A stretch of 64,000 nucleotides of DNA from Tipula vernalis (Eukaryota > Arthropoda > Insecta > Diptera > Tipulidae). The DNA lies in assembly GCA_958295665.1 (NCBI GenBank), contig OY282558.1, positions 357,127,053 to 357,191,052 of the forward strand. The letters run 5' to 3'. Of the stretch, positions 10,506-21,536 are shown piece by piece (the stretch's first letter is position 1; each line of letters starts with the position of its first letter). The notes under the pieces are model-generated. The model made no database searches. It was not told the DNA's origin and saw only the letters and a program-made list of their open reading frames with translations. The position numbers were made by a program, and so were the translations under genes.

Positions 10506-12478
10506 CTTCAGCTTGGTACACGCTGCAGTAATCAGGGAGACGAACAGAAATATTTACATTTAATTTGTCACAGAATACTCCAGCTCCTACTTTGCCGTCT
10601 AGCTTGGAGCCATCTGTGAAGAATTGCAACGCTTCGGTTTCCAATAACGGTCTATCCCTCCAAGATTCCCTTGAAGGGAAGGAGGTCCGAAATCGCTTTT
10701 CAAAGCGTAGAGTAGGTTTAATGTAGTCAAGATTCGCCAGCTCATCCTTCAACGATCTGACTATAGTAGAGTGTCCTATACTAAGACACCTCCACTGAGA
10801 GACGGCTGCAAGTCGTACAGCCGTATTTGCCGCCATCTGTTTGCCAAAAATGTCGACCGGAAGAAGGTGCAACATAACCTCTAAGGCACTTCTCGGTGTC
10901 GACCTCAATGCCCCGCTAACAAGCATACAGGCCGTTCTTTGCACTCTCTCAATCTTACTTTTGTAAGTTACCTTATCCAGAGCTGGCCACCAAACACCCA
11001 CCCCGTACATGAGTACAGGTCTCACTACGGCGGTGTAGAGCCAGTGTACCAGCTCCGGCTTCAGACCCCATCTATGACCAATGGCGTTCCTACAGGAGTA
11101 CAAAGCAATAGTAGCTTTGTTTATTCTCTCCAATATGTTGGGCTTCCAACTAAGCTTACTGTCCAAGATAATGCCCAGATATCTAGCTCTATCAGTAAAA
11201 GCAAGTCTCGTGCCATTTAAGGTAGGAGGGACAACTAACGGGATTTTGTATTTCTTAGTAAATAGTACCAGCTCTGTCTTGGACGGGTTAATACCAAGTC
11301 CACATTTGCCAGCCCATTTCGTAACGATGGTAAGCGCATTCTGCATTACGTCTACAATCGTGCCCAGGAATTTCCCGGTAACAGCTAAAGCTACGTCATC
11401 TGCGTACGCGATAACTCCAATACCCTCTCTCTCCAATTCAAGTAGTAACCCGTTTACCACTATGTTCCAGAGAAGATGGGACAGAACCCCTCCCTGCGGT
11501 GTTCCCCTAGTTACTCGCCTCTTGAAGGTGGAGTCCCCCAACTTCGAGCTAACAATCCTGCTTCCCAGCATATAATTGATTAACCCTATCAGAGGAACGT
11601 CCACCTCCAAAAATGACAATCCCTCCTTGATTGCCTCCGCTTTCACATTATTAAAGGCGCCTTCTATATCCAGGAAGGCCACCAAACAGAATTCCTTCGA
11701 ATTAATCGATTTCTCAATCGTAGACACCAAGGCGTGCATAGCCGTGTCCACAGATCTACCCTTTGTGTACGCATGCTGAGACGATGCCCACTTCCTGGCA
11801 CCTATTTTATCTCTGATGTATATATCCAGCAGCCTTTCCAAGGTTTTCAAAAGAAAGGATGATAGAGTTATTGGTCTTAGGTCCTTAGGATAGACATGTG
11901 AGCTTTTCCCCGCTTTCGGTATGAACACCACATTGACCTCCGTCCAGTACCTAGGAATATAGCCCAGCTTCAAACACCCTTTGAATATAGCTTCCAGGTA
12001 AGGAAGAATAATTACTGAGTTGTTTTGAAGTTCCGCTGGTATAATGTGATCCGGACCAGCCGATTTAAATGGTTTAAAACCCCTCAGTGCCCATAGGATC
12101 CGTTTTCTAGTTACGATATCCTCTGTGGTTACTGACAGTGATTCCTGATGATTACTACGCACCAACAGGTCTTCTAAGCTCCCTGGGAAGTGTGTCTCGA
12201 AGAGAAGCTCCAGAGATTCTCCACTAGAAGCTGTCCAAGATCCGTCCGGTTTTATCAAAAAACTAGGACTAGATGTACTTTTGGAAAGAATCTTCCTAAG
12301 GCGGGAGGTTTCGGATACCTCTTCCATATTATCACAGAAGATTCTCCATGACCTCCTTTGTGCCTTTCTTAATGCTTTCTTATAAGTTCCGAGTTTCTCC
12401 TTATAGGAGTCCCAATCCTGAGCCTCCCTTGTATTTTTGGCTCTATTAAAGGCTATCCTACAAGCCTTTCGATAGGTT
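10506..12478 (-). pseudogene. LINE ORF2, reverse transcriptase domain
   Basis: About 655 codons remain open. In order: AGPDHIIPAELQ, FIPKAGKSSHVYPKDLRPI (finger and palm start), FLDIEGAFNNV with the first catalytic Asp (~11670), GTPQGGVLSHLLW (~11490), and AYADDVALAV with the catalytic Asp pair (~11400). The thumb follows, then FFTDGSKLDGKVGAGVF (~10590), the opening of RNase H. The RT itself looks intact. It has lost its link to the endonuclease through the insertion at 12479-12818, and its RNase H through a 1-base deletion. The frame's first Met at 12495 lies in inserted sequence, so it is not the native start. Confidence 0.9.
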
Positions 12479-12818
12479 TGTGGCGGTTCACGCATTCACA
12501 CATGCGTTCGCCGCCACACGGTCAGAACAAAACAAGAACAGACAGAAACGCAAACGGAAACACTAATACAAAAACGGACAACTGAACTACTGTCTCTTCC
12601 AGACAACGACGGACAAGACAAAATAAAAAAAAATAAAATATCAGTCTCGTCTCGGATTTCAACGCGGCAACACGTCGCTCTTGGTGTTGGCCGCCCAACC
12701 ACATTTTGTCGTCCCAAAAATGGTGGTGTGAAACAAAAAGAAGTTTTATAATAAATTAAATTAATTTTATATTTATAATTAATTGTTTTAACATTATGTA
12801 TGTAAATAAATAGCCTCT
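12479..12818 (+). mobile_element. 340-bp short interspersed element in LINE ORF2
   Basis: The insert is flanked by ATAGGTT (12472-12478 and 12819-12825) and separates TYR of the endonuclease frame from TYR-KAC of the RT frame. It has a GC-richer head starting TGTGGCGGTTCACG and an AT-rich tail ending AAATAAATAGCCTCT. The blocks ACTACTGTCTCTTCC, TCAGTCTCG and a GTCGCTCTT..GTGTTGG segment recur at 47.05 kb, and partly at 47.5 kb. It has no coding frame, so it is non-autonomous. A SINE or a terminal-repeat miniature element are both possible. I see no clear pol III box pair. Confidence 0.72.
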
Positions 12819-13724
12819 ATAGGTTCCCAGTTCCCTGGACCACCATACCGGTTTTTGCCCACTCCTAGGCTTAGCCAGTGGGCAGGCTGCGCGAAAGGAT
12901 CGGTTGCATGCGCTAGTAACGCTAGCCAACATGTCCTCCAGCTCCCCAACGGTCGTCGGGGGCTCCATAGCCCTCGTCGGTAACATTTCCTCCAATAATT
13001 CCCCATATTTGCCCCAGTTGGTCCTTCTAGGGTTCCTGAAGGCTTCCCGGGTAGCAGGGTGAATATCGAGGCTATAGGTTAAATATCGATGATCAGAAAA
13101 GGAGTGTTCCTTATCCACCCTCCAATTTTTAACCATATGAAGAATATTATTTGAGGCAAGGGTCACGTCTAGAACCTCCTGCCTGTTACTAGTAATAAAT
13201 GTGGGTTCCCGCCCAATATTACACACTGAAAGGTTAGTACTCATCAAATAATCAAAAAGCGACCCACCTCTTTCATTAATGTCTGTGCTTCCCCAGATAG
13301 TGTGATGCGCATTAGCATCCACTCCCAGTACTACACGTACCTTTGATTGTTCCGCTTTACGGATCAGCTCCTCCAGGTTATCCGGAGGAACCTCCTTCTC
13401 CCGGTCCATGTAGGCTGAAACTAGCCAGAATCTACAAGTACCTACTTCCAGGCTAACTGCAGTAGTGTCACCATTGCTGTATTGAGAGAGAAGGAAAAGA
13501 TTAATATTATTTTTCCCAAGAATACAAGATCTGATCTTCCCAGACTTACTAGAGGATATAATTTTATACCCCTTGGTTCTGAGGCCACAGATCCTGTTGT
13601 TGTTAATCCAAGGTTCTTGGATTAGTATAACATCCTCACCCGAACTAGTCAGCCTGAGGAGTAGAGCTGCCGAAGCAGCCTTAGAATGGTGAAGGTTAAT
13701 TTGAGTTATCTTTATCATAACCAT
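12819..13724 (-). pseudogene. LINE ORF2, AP-like endonuclease domain
   Basis: Translation from 13724 begins MVMIKITQINLHHSKAAS. The endonuclease hallmarks are present: IQEPW (catalytic Glu, ~13615), GVDANAHHTIWG (Asp/Asn, ~13310) and SDHRYLTY (Asp/His, ~13090). This nuclease nicks the target to prime reverse transcription. The domain is intact up to VWWSRELGTYR at about 12822, where the 340-bp insertion puts in foreign codons and a stop (frame ends 12756). Without the insertion the same protein would run on into the RT. Confidence 0.9.
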
Positions 13725-13739
13725 TTCACCTCTACCTAC

Positions 13740-14141
13740 CTCTATGATAAATTCCTGCTACCGCAGGAATATTAATTCCCGGTAATATGGGATGCGCCGG
13801 ATACGCCCGTCTCGCCACCCCTCGTACCCTCTATAGAGGACTTGTCAGTGGCCCCCCGTCTGGCCGGGCTGTCGACATCCTCCTCCATCGGTACACCAGC
13901 TCCTTCGCTTATGTGCACCTCCTCATCCTTCGAGAGAGTCCTTGCCCTACCGAGGTCGCCGGATTCACTCCCCCCCCTACCCTCAGCTTCTTCCCCCATG
14001 CTGCTGGTACCCCCTGCAGGCCTGGGCGGGTTGCCACCGTCCTCCGGTTGGCCTCCCGTACGCTGTTGAGAGTAATCGACCCGAAACCGAAGTCAATTAC
14101 TCCCTTCGTTTTGTGAAGGAGGGCAAGGGACTACTTATTTA
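13740..14141 (-). pseudogene. LINE ORF1, C-terminal remnant
   Basis: Downstream of the DUF4780-like part the minus strand is GC-rich and can be read as VIDFGFGSITLNSVREANRR, then an acidic Gly/Ser-rich tail (frame 13999-13772). Stops and frame changes interrupt it. I cannot assign a domain. Confidence 0.5.
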
Positions 14142-14750
14142 TCACCATGATTGATAATTTCGAGCCCCCTTGGCCTCCTCCTGCTTGACGATCTTCCAAT
14201 TTCCTGTCCGAAGATTCGGGTTACTGGCCCAAATGATTTTCAAAGCCCCGTCCGGGCTAGCCGGTTCGCATGGCAGCCATATACGTGCCCGCGGCCTGCT
14301 GGGAATTTCCTCCCGGCTAACTGCCGCATGCTTTGCGCCTGGCCACACCTCCCCTACTTTGGCTATAGCCTTTTTGTACAGATCCACAGATCTAGAGTCC
14401 GAGCATGCAGTCATCTTTACACGCCCTTGATACCATCCCGCATCTCTGCAGGATGGGGGTGGTCCCGGATTTTCACCCAGGACCTTTAAAAAGACGAGGT
14501 TGAGTTCATTATACACCAACCTCCATTTTTCCGCCGTGATGCTCCCATCTTCTTGACTTTCGTCAATGACGGCTAGCATCAACACATGCTCCCTCAGGAC
14601 CTCGCTGAACAGCTTTGTCCCTGAGTTGGAGCTCGGCTTCTTTTCAGTCACCAACTTGGCCCGCTTGCTGTTGACTACTTCCACCTCGTCCTGGGACCGC
14701 TGTCTTTTCGACATATGGTCCCTTTCCGAGCTTCCGCAGCCCACAGTGCT
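14142..14750 (-). pseudogene. LINE ORF1, DUF4780-like domain
   Basis: The 200-codon frame 14744-14142 contains a Lys/Arg-rich stretch (KRQRSQDEVEVVNSKRAKL), then a folded part: WYQGRVKMTACSD, KIAIA-type helix, ARIWLPCEP, IIWASNPNLRTGNWKIVKQE. This resembles the DUF4780 domain found in ORF1 proteins of some insect LINEs (recognition by eye). ORF1 proteins bind element RNA. The N-terminal part lies in another frame, so a frameshift separates them near 14760-14850. Confidence 0.72.
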
Positions 14751-15053
14751 CCTTGCCCAAGCTACTGATCTTCTTTGCTCTTCCGTAAGCTGCCCCTCGG
14801 GGGTCGCAGCCCACTTCTCGAGAATTCGCAGCGCCGAGCGGCGATTCCTCTATCGCCTTTTCGCCGGAGGAATGTCTCTCGTCCCACTCCCCTGTGCTGC
14901 GTTGGTACCGCTAACTCCCGGGACTTGTGCCATAGAGTCAACCACCTTTGCAACCTTAGAGGCCCCACCCGTCTGGTTCGAGGTACCTCCCTCCGCTGAT
15001 ACCGGCTTTTGAGGAGAGCCGGTGCCCTTTGTTTTGGTTTTTGATCTATCCAT
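14751..15053 (-). pseudogene. LINE ORF1, N-terminal part
   Basis: The likely start is the ATG at 15053 (MDRSKTKTKGTGSPQKP), which opens a low-complexity basic and Gly/Ser/Thr-rich region ending PPAKRR near 14850. A frameshift follows before the DUF4780-like part. An overlapping 100-codon frame (15064-14762) is Arg-rich and probably a shadow in its first half. Confidence 0.65.
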
Positions 15054-15064
15054 TGGATTCCCAC

Positions 15065-15671
15065 AAGTATCGGAGAAATAAAGGTCCGCCTGCGCAGAGA
15101 TCCGTATACACAGGTAAGGCTAATTACAACTGGAGGTCGCCAGGTATCCAGAGGGCTCCGTTAGCGCCTGGGCTTTGTTAAATGGGCCCCCAGCCTAGTA
15201 GACCATCAGCACGGGTCGCTTAACGCCTTAATCCAGCCCATTCGGATCGCTAGCACCCCGGCCTCCCTGCACCCCCTTCCCTCCGCCCATTCTCTCCCCC
15301 ATTCACCTAATCACATGGAGAGCCCAATCCAATGGGATCCATTCCATTTACCGGGTCACCCGTTTATAGGGTCCCCCACTCATCACCCGCGGAGACTCCG
15401 GAGGTGCAGAGAGGACGTGACGCCCAGTCCGCCGTGGTTATTGGTCGATGGTTTTCTGGCGCCATCTGTTCGCCTTTCCATGCTGGGCATCATAGGCACT
15501 CAGAATTTAATGAACTCAGGTTAACCACTCCCCAGTTCCCTGAGACTCTCCCCCCAGCTGGACTGCGGTTGGGGGCGGCTTATTTAATTCACCGCTAACC
15601 TACCTATCGATAGGTCGTCCACTATCCACCACCTGTGACCCCCCCGATAGCTGCAGTACGCCACGGGAGAG
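15065..15671 (-). promoter_or_regulatory. LINE 5' untranslated region, likely internal promoter
   Basis: A GC-rich leader between the ORF1 start and the 5' end of the element (minus-strand CTCTCCCGTGGCG at 15671). Its boundary is sharp: beyond 15680 the sequence is AT-rich. Full-length LINEs carry an internal promoter here. I see no individual promoter box I would defend. Small plus-strand ORFs at 15315-15598 are composition artefacts. Confidence 0.6.
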
Positions 15672-15680
15672 AATGATGTA
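15672..15680. repeat. Target-site duplication of the LINE
   Basis: AATGATGTA, partner of 9720-9728. Confidence 0.8.
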
Positions 15681-18680
15681 ACGCCACCTAATTCAAATAT
15701 AAAACCCGTAAATTTGAAATACATATTTCAATTTTATATTCCACAACTAATGAAATTCTAAATCAGCCATAGAAACACCACATACATAACAATCAAATAA
15801 TCATTTTATATAATTTAATAATCTTCCAATATTATACGAGTATTATTATGCGTGTGCAACAAAAAAAAAACACTTTACGATTGCAATAAAAGATTTACGG
15901 CTCAAGCAAAATCTAAAAATAAATTTTTTATTCAAATTTAATCAAATTTCATTTTTATTCTACCCAAATAAAACCAAATACCATATATCTGGTTAAATTA
16001 CAGCTTTATTTGCTATATTCTGTTCTCTATATACAAATAATTCCAAAACAGAACACACATAAAAGATTTTCATCTAATATTAATATAATTTGTTGTACAA
16101 CAATTGACTAGACCCGGTGTCGCCCCTTATACTTTCTTCGACTAGTTATTATAATTTCGCTAATATTTAATTGGATTTCAAATTATTTCTTTTATTTTTT
16201 ATTAGACAGAATGTTGCCTAAGTGGAATTTTATACTAAGCAAATTGCGTATGAATTCCAAGAAAGCCATATGTGCTAAGTAGCACACATTTTTATTATTA
16301 CAACATAAACCTGTACAGCGGGGAGATAATACAATAATTTAAACTAATTTTCTAATTATATTAAAAAAAAATGGTACTCGTATTAACACCTGAAAAGTAT
16401 TATTATAAATAAATAAATTAACATTCTTACAATAATTATATTTATTTGTGTTTTCCTATATGCAAAATTCCTGTTAAATAATTAATTATGGTTAATAGTT
16501 TTTGTTATTTTTAGATATTATCTATTCAACAATATAAAAATAAATATTAAACTAATTAAAAGCAACAAAATAATTGTTATATATTTAATAGTGGTGACAT
16601 TGGGTCTACCAAAGCCGGAACACCGCTTTTATTGTGATGAAGCATATTATAGAAAATTTGCATAATCGATTAAATTTACTTTATTAACAGAATAATTAAT
16701 TATTGGAAATTATCTAATTGTTGCTGAATATTATGTACACGGGTAAATTATAATTTAATTATATTTTTACATATTATCGACGATTATATTTATATAGAAT
16801 GTATGTATATAAATGAAATCCAGGTGGTTTTTAGATAATATCAAAATGGAAAATATTGTTACGTACAAATACGTTAAAATGCTATTGTTAAATGTTATGT
16901 TTGGTTTATAAACAATATGGGAGGTGGTGCTTAAAAACACGACAGGATTTTAGTTTGTTTTAATTTGTTAATTTGTAATGGTATTTATGTATTATGTAAA
17001 TCAATAGGCTTCGACAGCGAACTGAAAACTGTTTGTTTTAAAGAAAAATCTTGATTTCCTTGCAAGCATTTTAAACTAATAATGTCATCATTCAATTGGT
17101 ATAAATTCAAAACCACTAGACTAAATACGACAATTTATTGTTACATACATAAGTATTTTTGATTAAAAGCCATTACACAGAAAATGTACTACATAGTATT
17201 TTTTAAGCATTATACAAAGGTTATTTAAGATTATATAAAATGCACATTTATCCAATTATCATTGTAATAAAATAATAATTTAGCCAGTGTTCGGAAAGCT
17301 TTTGTGGCAGCAATACACAATAAAATAATTGAGAATCCAATCCAACATAAGAGAATCCTATCCAACAATACAATCGACATAAGATGACATTCCTTAGTAT
17401 GTTCTGTACAACATCATCACTAATAAATCAAAATAGGACCCATGTACGAATTTTGTTTACGAAAGTTCCAGAATCTGAAAAAATGTTTGTTTTTAACGGT
17501 TAATTTCACAAAGCAATAGTTCCAGCACTCCGCTTCTTAGTATTTGACTTCTTCGTGCTTATTACACTATCCCGTAAACTAGAAATGTAAACCTAAGAAT
17601 TATTTCTGTAATCATAATTTCCACTACGCAAAGCTACCACAATTAGTGATTTATTGATTATTATTATTTAAATTTTTATCTTTAGACATACATAAACGGA
17701 CTGTTTGCTATATACTTAGTTCAATATGTTAACGAAAAAAGGAGTAGCCATTCCATCCAACATATTACTCACTTCCATCGAAAAATTATTTTTCACGCGA
17801 CTTTTTAATTCAAACAAATAACTTGAAATTAAATCGGGTTTGAAAAAAAAGTGGATTAAAATTAACGGTAATTAAGCTTCCATGTAAATATACACTGCGC
17901 ATGAATCTTTTACTTTTTTTTTATTAATACCTAAATTTTTATTACAAGCTTTTGTTGAAGTTGGCTTATTTTCCAATATTTTTTAAAAGTCATGTTTTAT
18001 TCATTTCACATTTATTTATTATGAATTATTTGTATTTTATTTAACTTTTAGGTTCACTTGGTGGTAGTAGTCCCAATCGCTAGCTTCTTTATTTTATTTT
18101 TAGACCAACTAATTTTAGGTGCAGATGTCACAATATAGAGATAATCATTATTGTCGATAACGAATTTTGAATTATAATATTTATACTCAACAAATGAGTA
18201 ATGTCTCGCTTAAGCGGCGTGATATACATGTTTTTGCTATATGTGGTAGGTTTTATATTGATGTCGACAACCAGGAATTGCGCAATTTGCGGATCACTAT
18301 AGGTCCAGAATATGGTGCATCCAAAAAGCCTTGTAAATCTGTCAACACGAACGAATATGTTTGAGCAATTTTCCGGATTTTCGATGCTATATAGGTATAT
18401 CCTGTACTGCTGTGAATTTTATCCTAACCTTTTCCTAAAACAACAACACTAACTAAAAAACATAATTGGATTAGTAAAATGCATACATTTAGGCGATTGC
18501 ATAAAGAATTGAATTTATAAATATTTTTAATAATGTTTATATTAATAAAAGTAAATTATTAAACGTATAATTAAGGAATAAAATGTGATCTATGTAAATA
18601 TATTGGATACAAATTATTTACAAAATTATGACTTAAAATATCGAAATACGATTTTAAGTATGCTAATTCCATGTTGGGAA
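15681..18680. other. 3-kb AT-rich region, no gene recognised
   Basis: Both strands show only short frames. A 65-codon frame at 18167-18364 has no recognisable motif. No repeat structure was noticed before 18681, where the tandem arrays start. Confidence 0.45.
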
Positions 18681-19376
18681 GGGGTGTCGAACTTGACGTA
18701 ATACTAAACAGGGTTATAGGTCGTTCTCATCGGTTCCCCTAATAGGGTAGTAAGATGTATATATCAGCCAACAAATCAGCGATTTGTTGAATTTTATCAT
18801 GGATTTTGCATATTGAAATTTGCATTTTTTTGCAAAAACTCCATATATTTGGTAGGGGTGTCGAACTTGACGTAATACTAAACAGGGTTATAGGTCGTTC
18901 TAATCGGTTTCCCTAATGGGGTAGTAAGATGTATAAATCAGCCAACTTATCAGCGATTTGTAGAATTTTATCATGGATTTTGCGTATTGGAATGTGCATT
19001 TTTCTGCAAAAAACTCCGTATCTTTGGTAGGGGTGTCGAACTTAACGTAACACTAAACAGGGTTATAGGTCGTTCTCATCGGTTTCCCTGAGTGGGTAGT
19101 AAGATGTATATATCAACCAACTAATCAGCGATTTGTTGAATTTTATCATGGATTTGGCATATTGAAATTTGCAATATTTTGCAAAAACTCCATATATTTA
19201 GTAGGGGTGTCGAACTTGACGTAATACTAAACAAGGTTATAGGTCGTTGTCAGCGTTTTTCCTAATTGGGTAGTAAGATGTATATATCAGCCAACTTATC
19301 AGTGATTTGTAGAGTTTTATCATGGATTTTGCATATTGAAATTTGCATTTTTTTACCGGAACCACACACCATATTT
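18681..19376 (+). repeat. Tandem repeat A, ~174-bp unit, 4 copies
   Basis: GGGGTGTCGAACTT recurs at 18681, 18855, 19030 and 19204 (spacing 174-175). Each unit contains GACGTAATACTAAAC, GGTTATAGGTCGTT, GTAGTAAGATGTATA, CAGCGATTTGT and CATGGATTTTGCATATTG. Copies are close to one another. The last runs into repeat B, which shares the GACGTAATACTAAAC and TATAGGT cores. Confidence 0.9.
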
Positions 19377-20275
19377 CCTTTTGAGGAAATTTGACGTAAT
19401 ACTAAACGCATTGATAGGTATTGCTTGATACCCAAATATAGATCAAAATAAAGGGGCCATACAACATACCTCAAATTGGCGAACTCTTTGACGTAATACT
19501 AAACGCATTTATAGGTATTGCTGCATCTTGGGGGTGCAAGATGTGGGCTTAATTTAACTACTGACCAAATTTTAGAATTTTTTCCTGGATTTCAGATACC
19601 CAAATAGAGATCAGTATATACGGACCGGAACCACACACTATATTTCCCGTTGAGGAAATTTGACGTATTACTAAACGCATTTATAGGTATTGCTTTATTG
19701 AGTGACAAGATGGAGTCCTAATTGAACTACTGACCATGTTTTAGAATTTGGCTTGGATTTCAGGTACCCAAATAGAGATCAATATATAGGGACCACACAA
19801 CATAACTCAAGTTGGCGAACTATTTGATGTAATACTAAACGCATTTATAGGTAATGCTTATCGGATTCCTTTATTTGCTGCCAAGATGTGGGCCTAATTG
19901 AACTACTGATCAAGTTTTAGAATTTTGGCTTGGATTTCAGATACCCAAATAGAGATCAATAAATAGCACACAACATACCTCAAGTTGGCGAACTCTTTGT
20001 GGTAATACTAAATACATTTATTGGTATTGCTCATCGGATTCCTTTATTGGGTGATAAGATGTAGGCCTAGTTGAACTACTGACCAAGTTTTAGAATTTTG
20101 GCTTGGATTTCAGTAACCCAAATAGAGATCAATATATACGGATCGGAACCACACACCATGTTTCCCGTTAAGGAATTTTGACGTAATACTAAACGCATTT
20201 ATAGGTATTGCCCATCGGATTCCTTTATTGGTTGACAAGATGTGAGCCTACTTGATCTACTGACTAGTGAATACC
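19377..20275 (+). repeat. Tandem repeat B, ~165-180-bp unit, 6 copies
   Basis: The anchor GACGTAATACTAAACGCA (with variants) lies near 19393, 19490, 19662, 19826, 19999 and 20180. One unit is short (97 bp). Two head types are mixed, one CCGGAACCACACACCATATTTCCCG and one CAACATACCTCAAGTTGGCGAAC. Each unit carries TTGGCTTGGATTTCAG and CCCAAATAGAGATCA. It is related to repeat A and ends about 50 bp before gypsy pol sequence begins, so it may be leader or LTR sub-repeats of that element. Confidence 0.85.
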
Positions 20276-20559
20276 AACAATTATCCAGTTAATATCGGTA
20301 AAATAACTCTGAGCTTTTAGCAAGTTCCTTTATAATACTAAACATCGGAAATGGAATCCAAACATAGAAGCAAGATTGACCAAGCTTACTGAAAATCTAA
20401 ATCTCAGTCACTTGAACGAAAAAGAAAAATCTTCCATATTCAAAATTAGCCGTGATTTCAACGATGTTTTCTATCTTAGAAAGCGATACTCTGACTGACT
20501 ACAACAAACGCTTGTTGTCATTAGATTCCAAGATTTCAAAATTCGTAACCTGTTCACGT

Positions 20560-21020
20560 CAAATAATATCGTTTCTCCGAATCATTTAAAGACAAAGTTA
20601 ATAAACAAGTTGATAAGATGCTAAACGAAAAAATTATCGAACCAATTAATAGTCCTTGGAACTTTCCTTTATTGATCGTTCCCAAGAAATCTTCAGCTGA
20701 TGAACGAAAATGGCGTTTATTTGTAGGATTTCACAGATTAAACAACATTACTAGTGATCAATTTTTCCCTCTGCCGAACATAACAGAGATATTAGACCAA
20801 CTGGGCAAAGCAATGTATTTCACAACACTCGATTTTTCAAATGGGCATCATTAAATTAAACTGCACGCTGATGATAAAGAAACGACAGCGTTTAGTACCA
20901 AAGCCGGTCGTTACCATTTTTTGCGAATGCCATTTGGTCTGAAGGAAGGCTCCAATTGGTATTAAATGATGTAATATGTTTTGTATATCTTGATGATTAT
21001 TCCAAGATCTCTGAACCTTC
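20560..21020 (+). pseudogene. Gypsy reverse transcriptase fragment
   Basis: The frame 20618-20854 reads EPINSPWNFPLLIVPKKS, KWRLFVGFHRLNNIT, FPLPNITEILDQLGKA and YFTTLDFSNGHH, the fingers and first catalytic Asp of a Ty3/gypsy RT. A stop follows GHH. In other frames come GRYHFLRMPFGLKE and then CFVYLDDYS near 20980-21000, so the Asp-Asp pair is still encoded. The segment between MPFGLK and YLDD is shortened by a small deletion with a frame change. Confidence 0.82.
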
Positions 21021-21059
21021 AAGACGAGTGTTATCGAAAAATGTAGAATTTGAATGGAA

Positions 21060-21475
21060 TGCTCATTGAGTCGTTACTTTATCTCCTATACTTCAACGTC
21101 ATAATTTCAATGACATCTTCATTTTAACTAAAGATCCGAATGATTACGCAATCGGTGCGATTCTATCACAAGATGTCAAAGGAAAAGATCTACCAATCTC
21201 ATTTGCGAGTAGATTGCTGAACGATGCGGAACGAAACCACCATACCGTGGAAAAGGATCTAGTTTGGGCTACTCAACGACTAATCGTCGTCCTTTAATCT
21301 GGCTGAAAACAAACCCGAAAGCTTCTTCTCGGTTTAATCCGATGGCGACTTAGAATATTAACTAAAGAATTTTAATCATGCACTTAGTCGTTTAAAAAAT
21401 TGTGAAAGGCTCAACATATCTGGATTCGCTAAAATGATTGCAGCTGTAACAAGAGCACAATCGAAACGAAATGCT
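21060..21475 (+). pseudogene. Gypsy RNase H fragment
   Basis: Translation of 21085-21295 reads FILTKDPNDYAIGAILSQD, GKDLPISFASRLLNDAERNHHTVEKDLVWA: the usual gypsy RNase H with Asp (here in KDP) and the Glu of VEKDL. A stop truncates it after RLIVVL. The following bases to 21475 still read RLKNCERLNISGFAKMIAAVTRAQSK in part, matching the linker to the integrase. Confidence 0.78.
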
Positions 21476-21536
21476 TAAGATGACACTGGTGATATATCTG
21501 AGGGTACTATAACACAAACTCCCAATAGTTCCATTT

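Larger units (their letters stand above)
9729..15671 (-). mobile_element. Full-length LOA/R1-like LINE, 5.9 kb including an insertion
   Basis: On the minus strand: GC-rich leader, ORF1 (15053 to ~13740), then ORF2 with AP-like endonuclease, RT and C-terminal RNase H. It is much more GC-rich than its surroundings, and AATGATGTA flanks both ends, so this is one complete retrotransposition event. The endonuclease-RT-RNase H order with a DUF4780-like ORF1 points to the LOA or R1 group (inference). Removing the 340-bp insertion at 12479-12818 gives ~5.6 kb. ORF1 has frameshifts, and ORF2 is broken by the insertion and by a 1-base deletion near 10505. A second, internal piece lies at 62508-63460. 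Confidence 0.9.

Noticed and set aside
11081..11779. Long plus-strand ORFs opposite the LINE RT
   Set aside because: They are antisense shadows of the RT frame, and the same shadow appears opposite copy 2 at 62553-62991.
13787..15598. Cluster of GC-rich plus-strand ORFs
   Set aside because: They lie opposite LINE ORF1 and its leader, and their open frames come from GC-rich composition.
18681..20275. CRISPR array
   Set aside because: Units are ~174 bp direct repeats with no short repeat-spacer pattern, in a eukaryotic setting.
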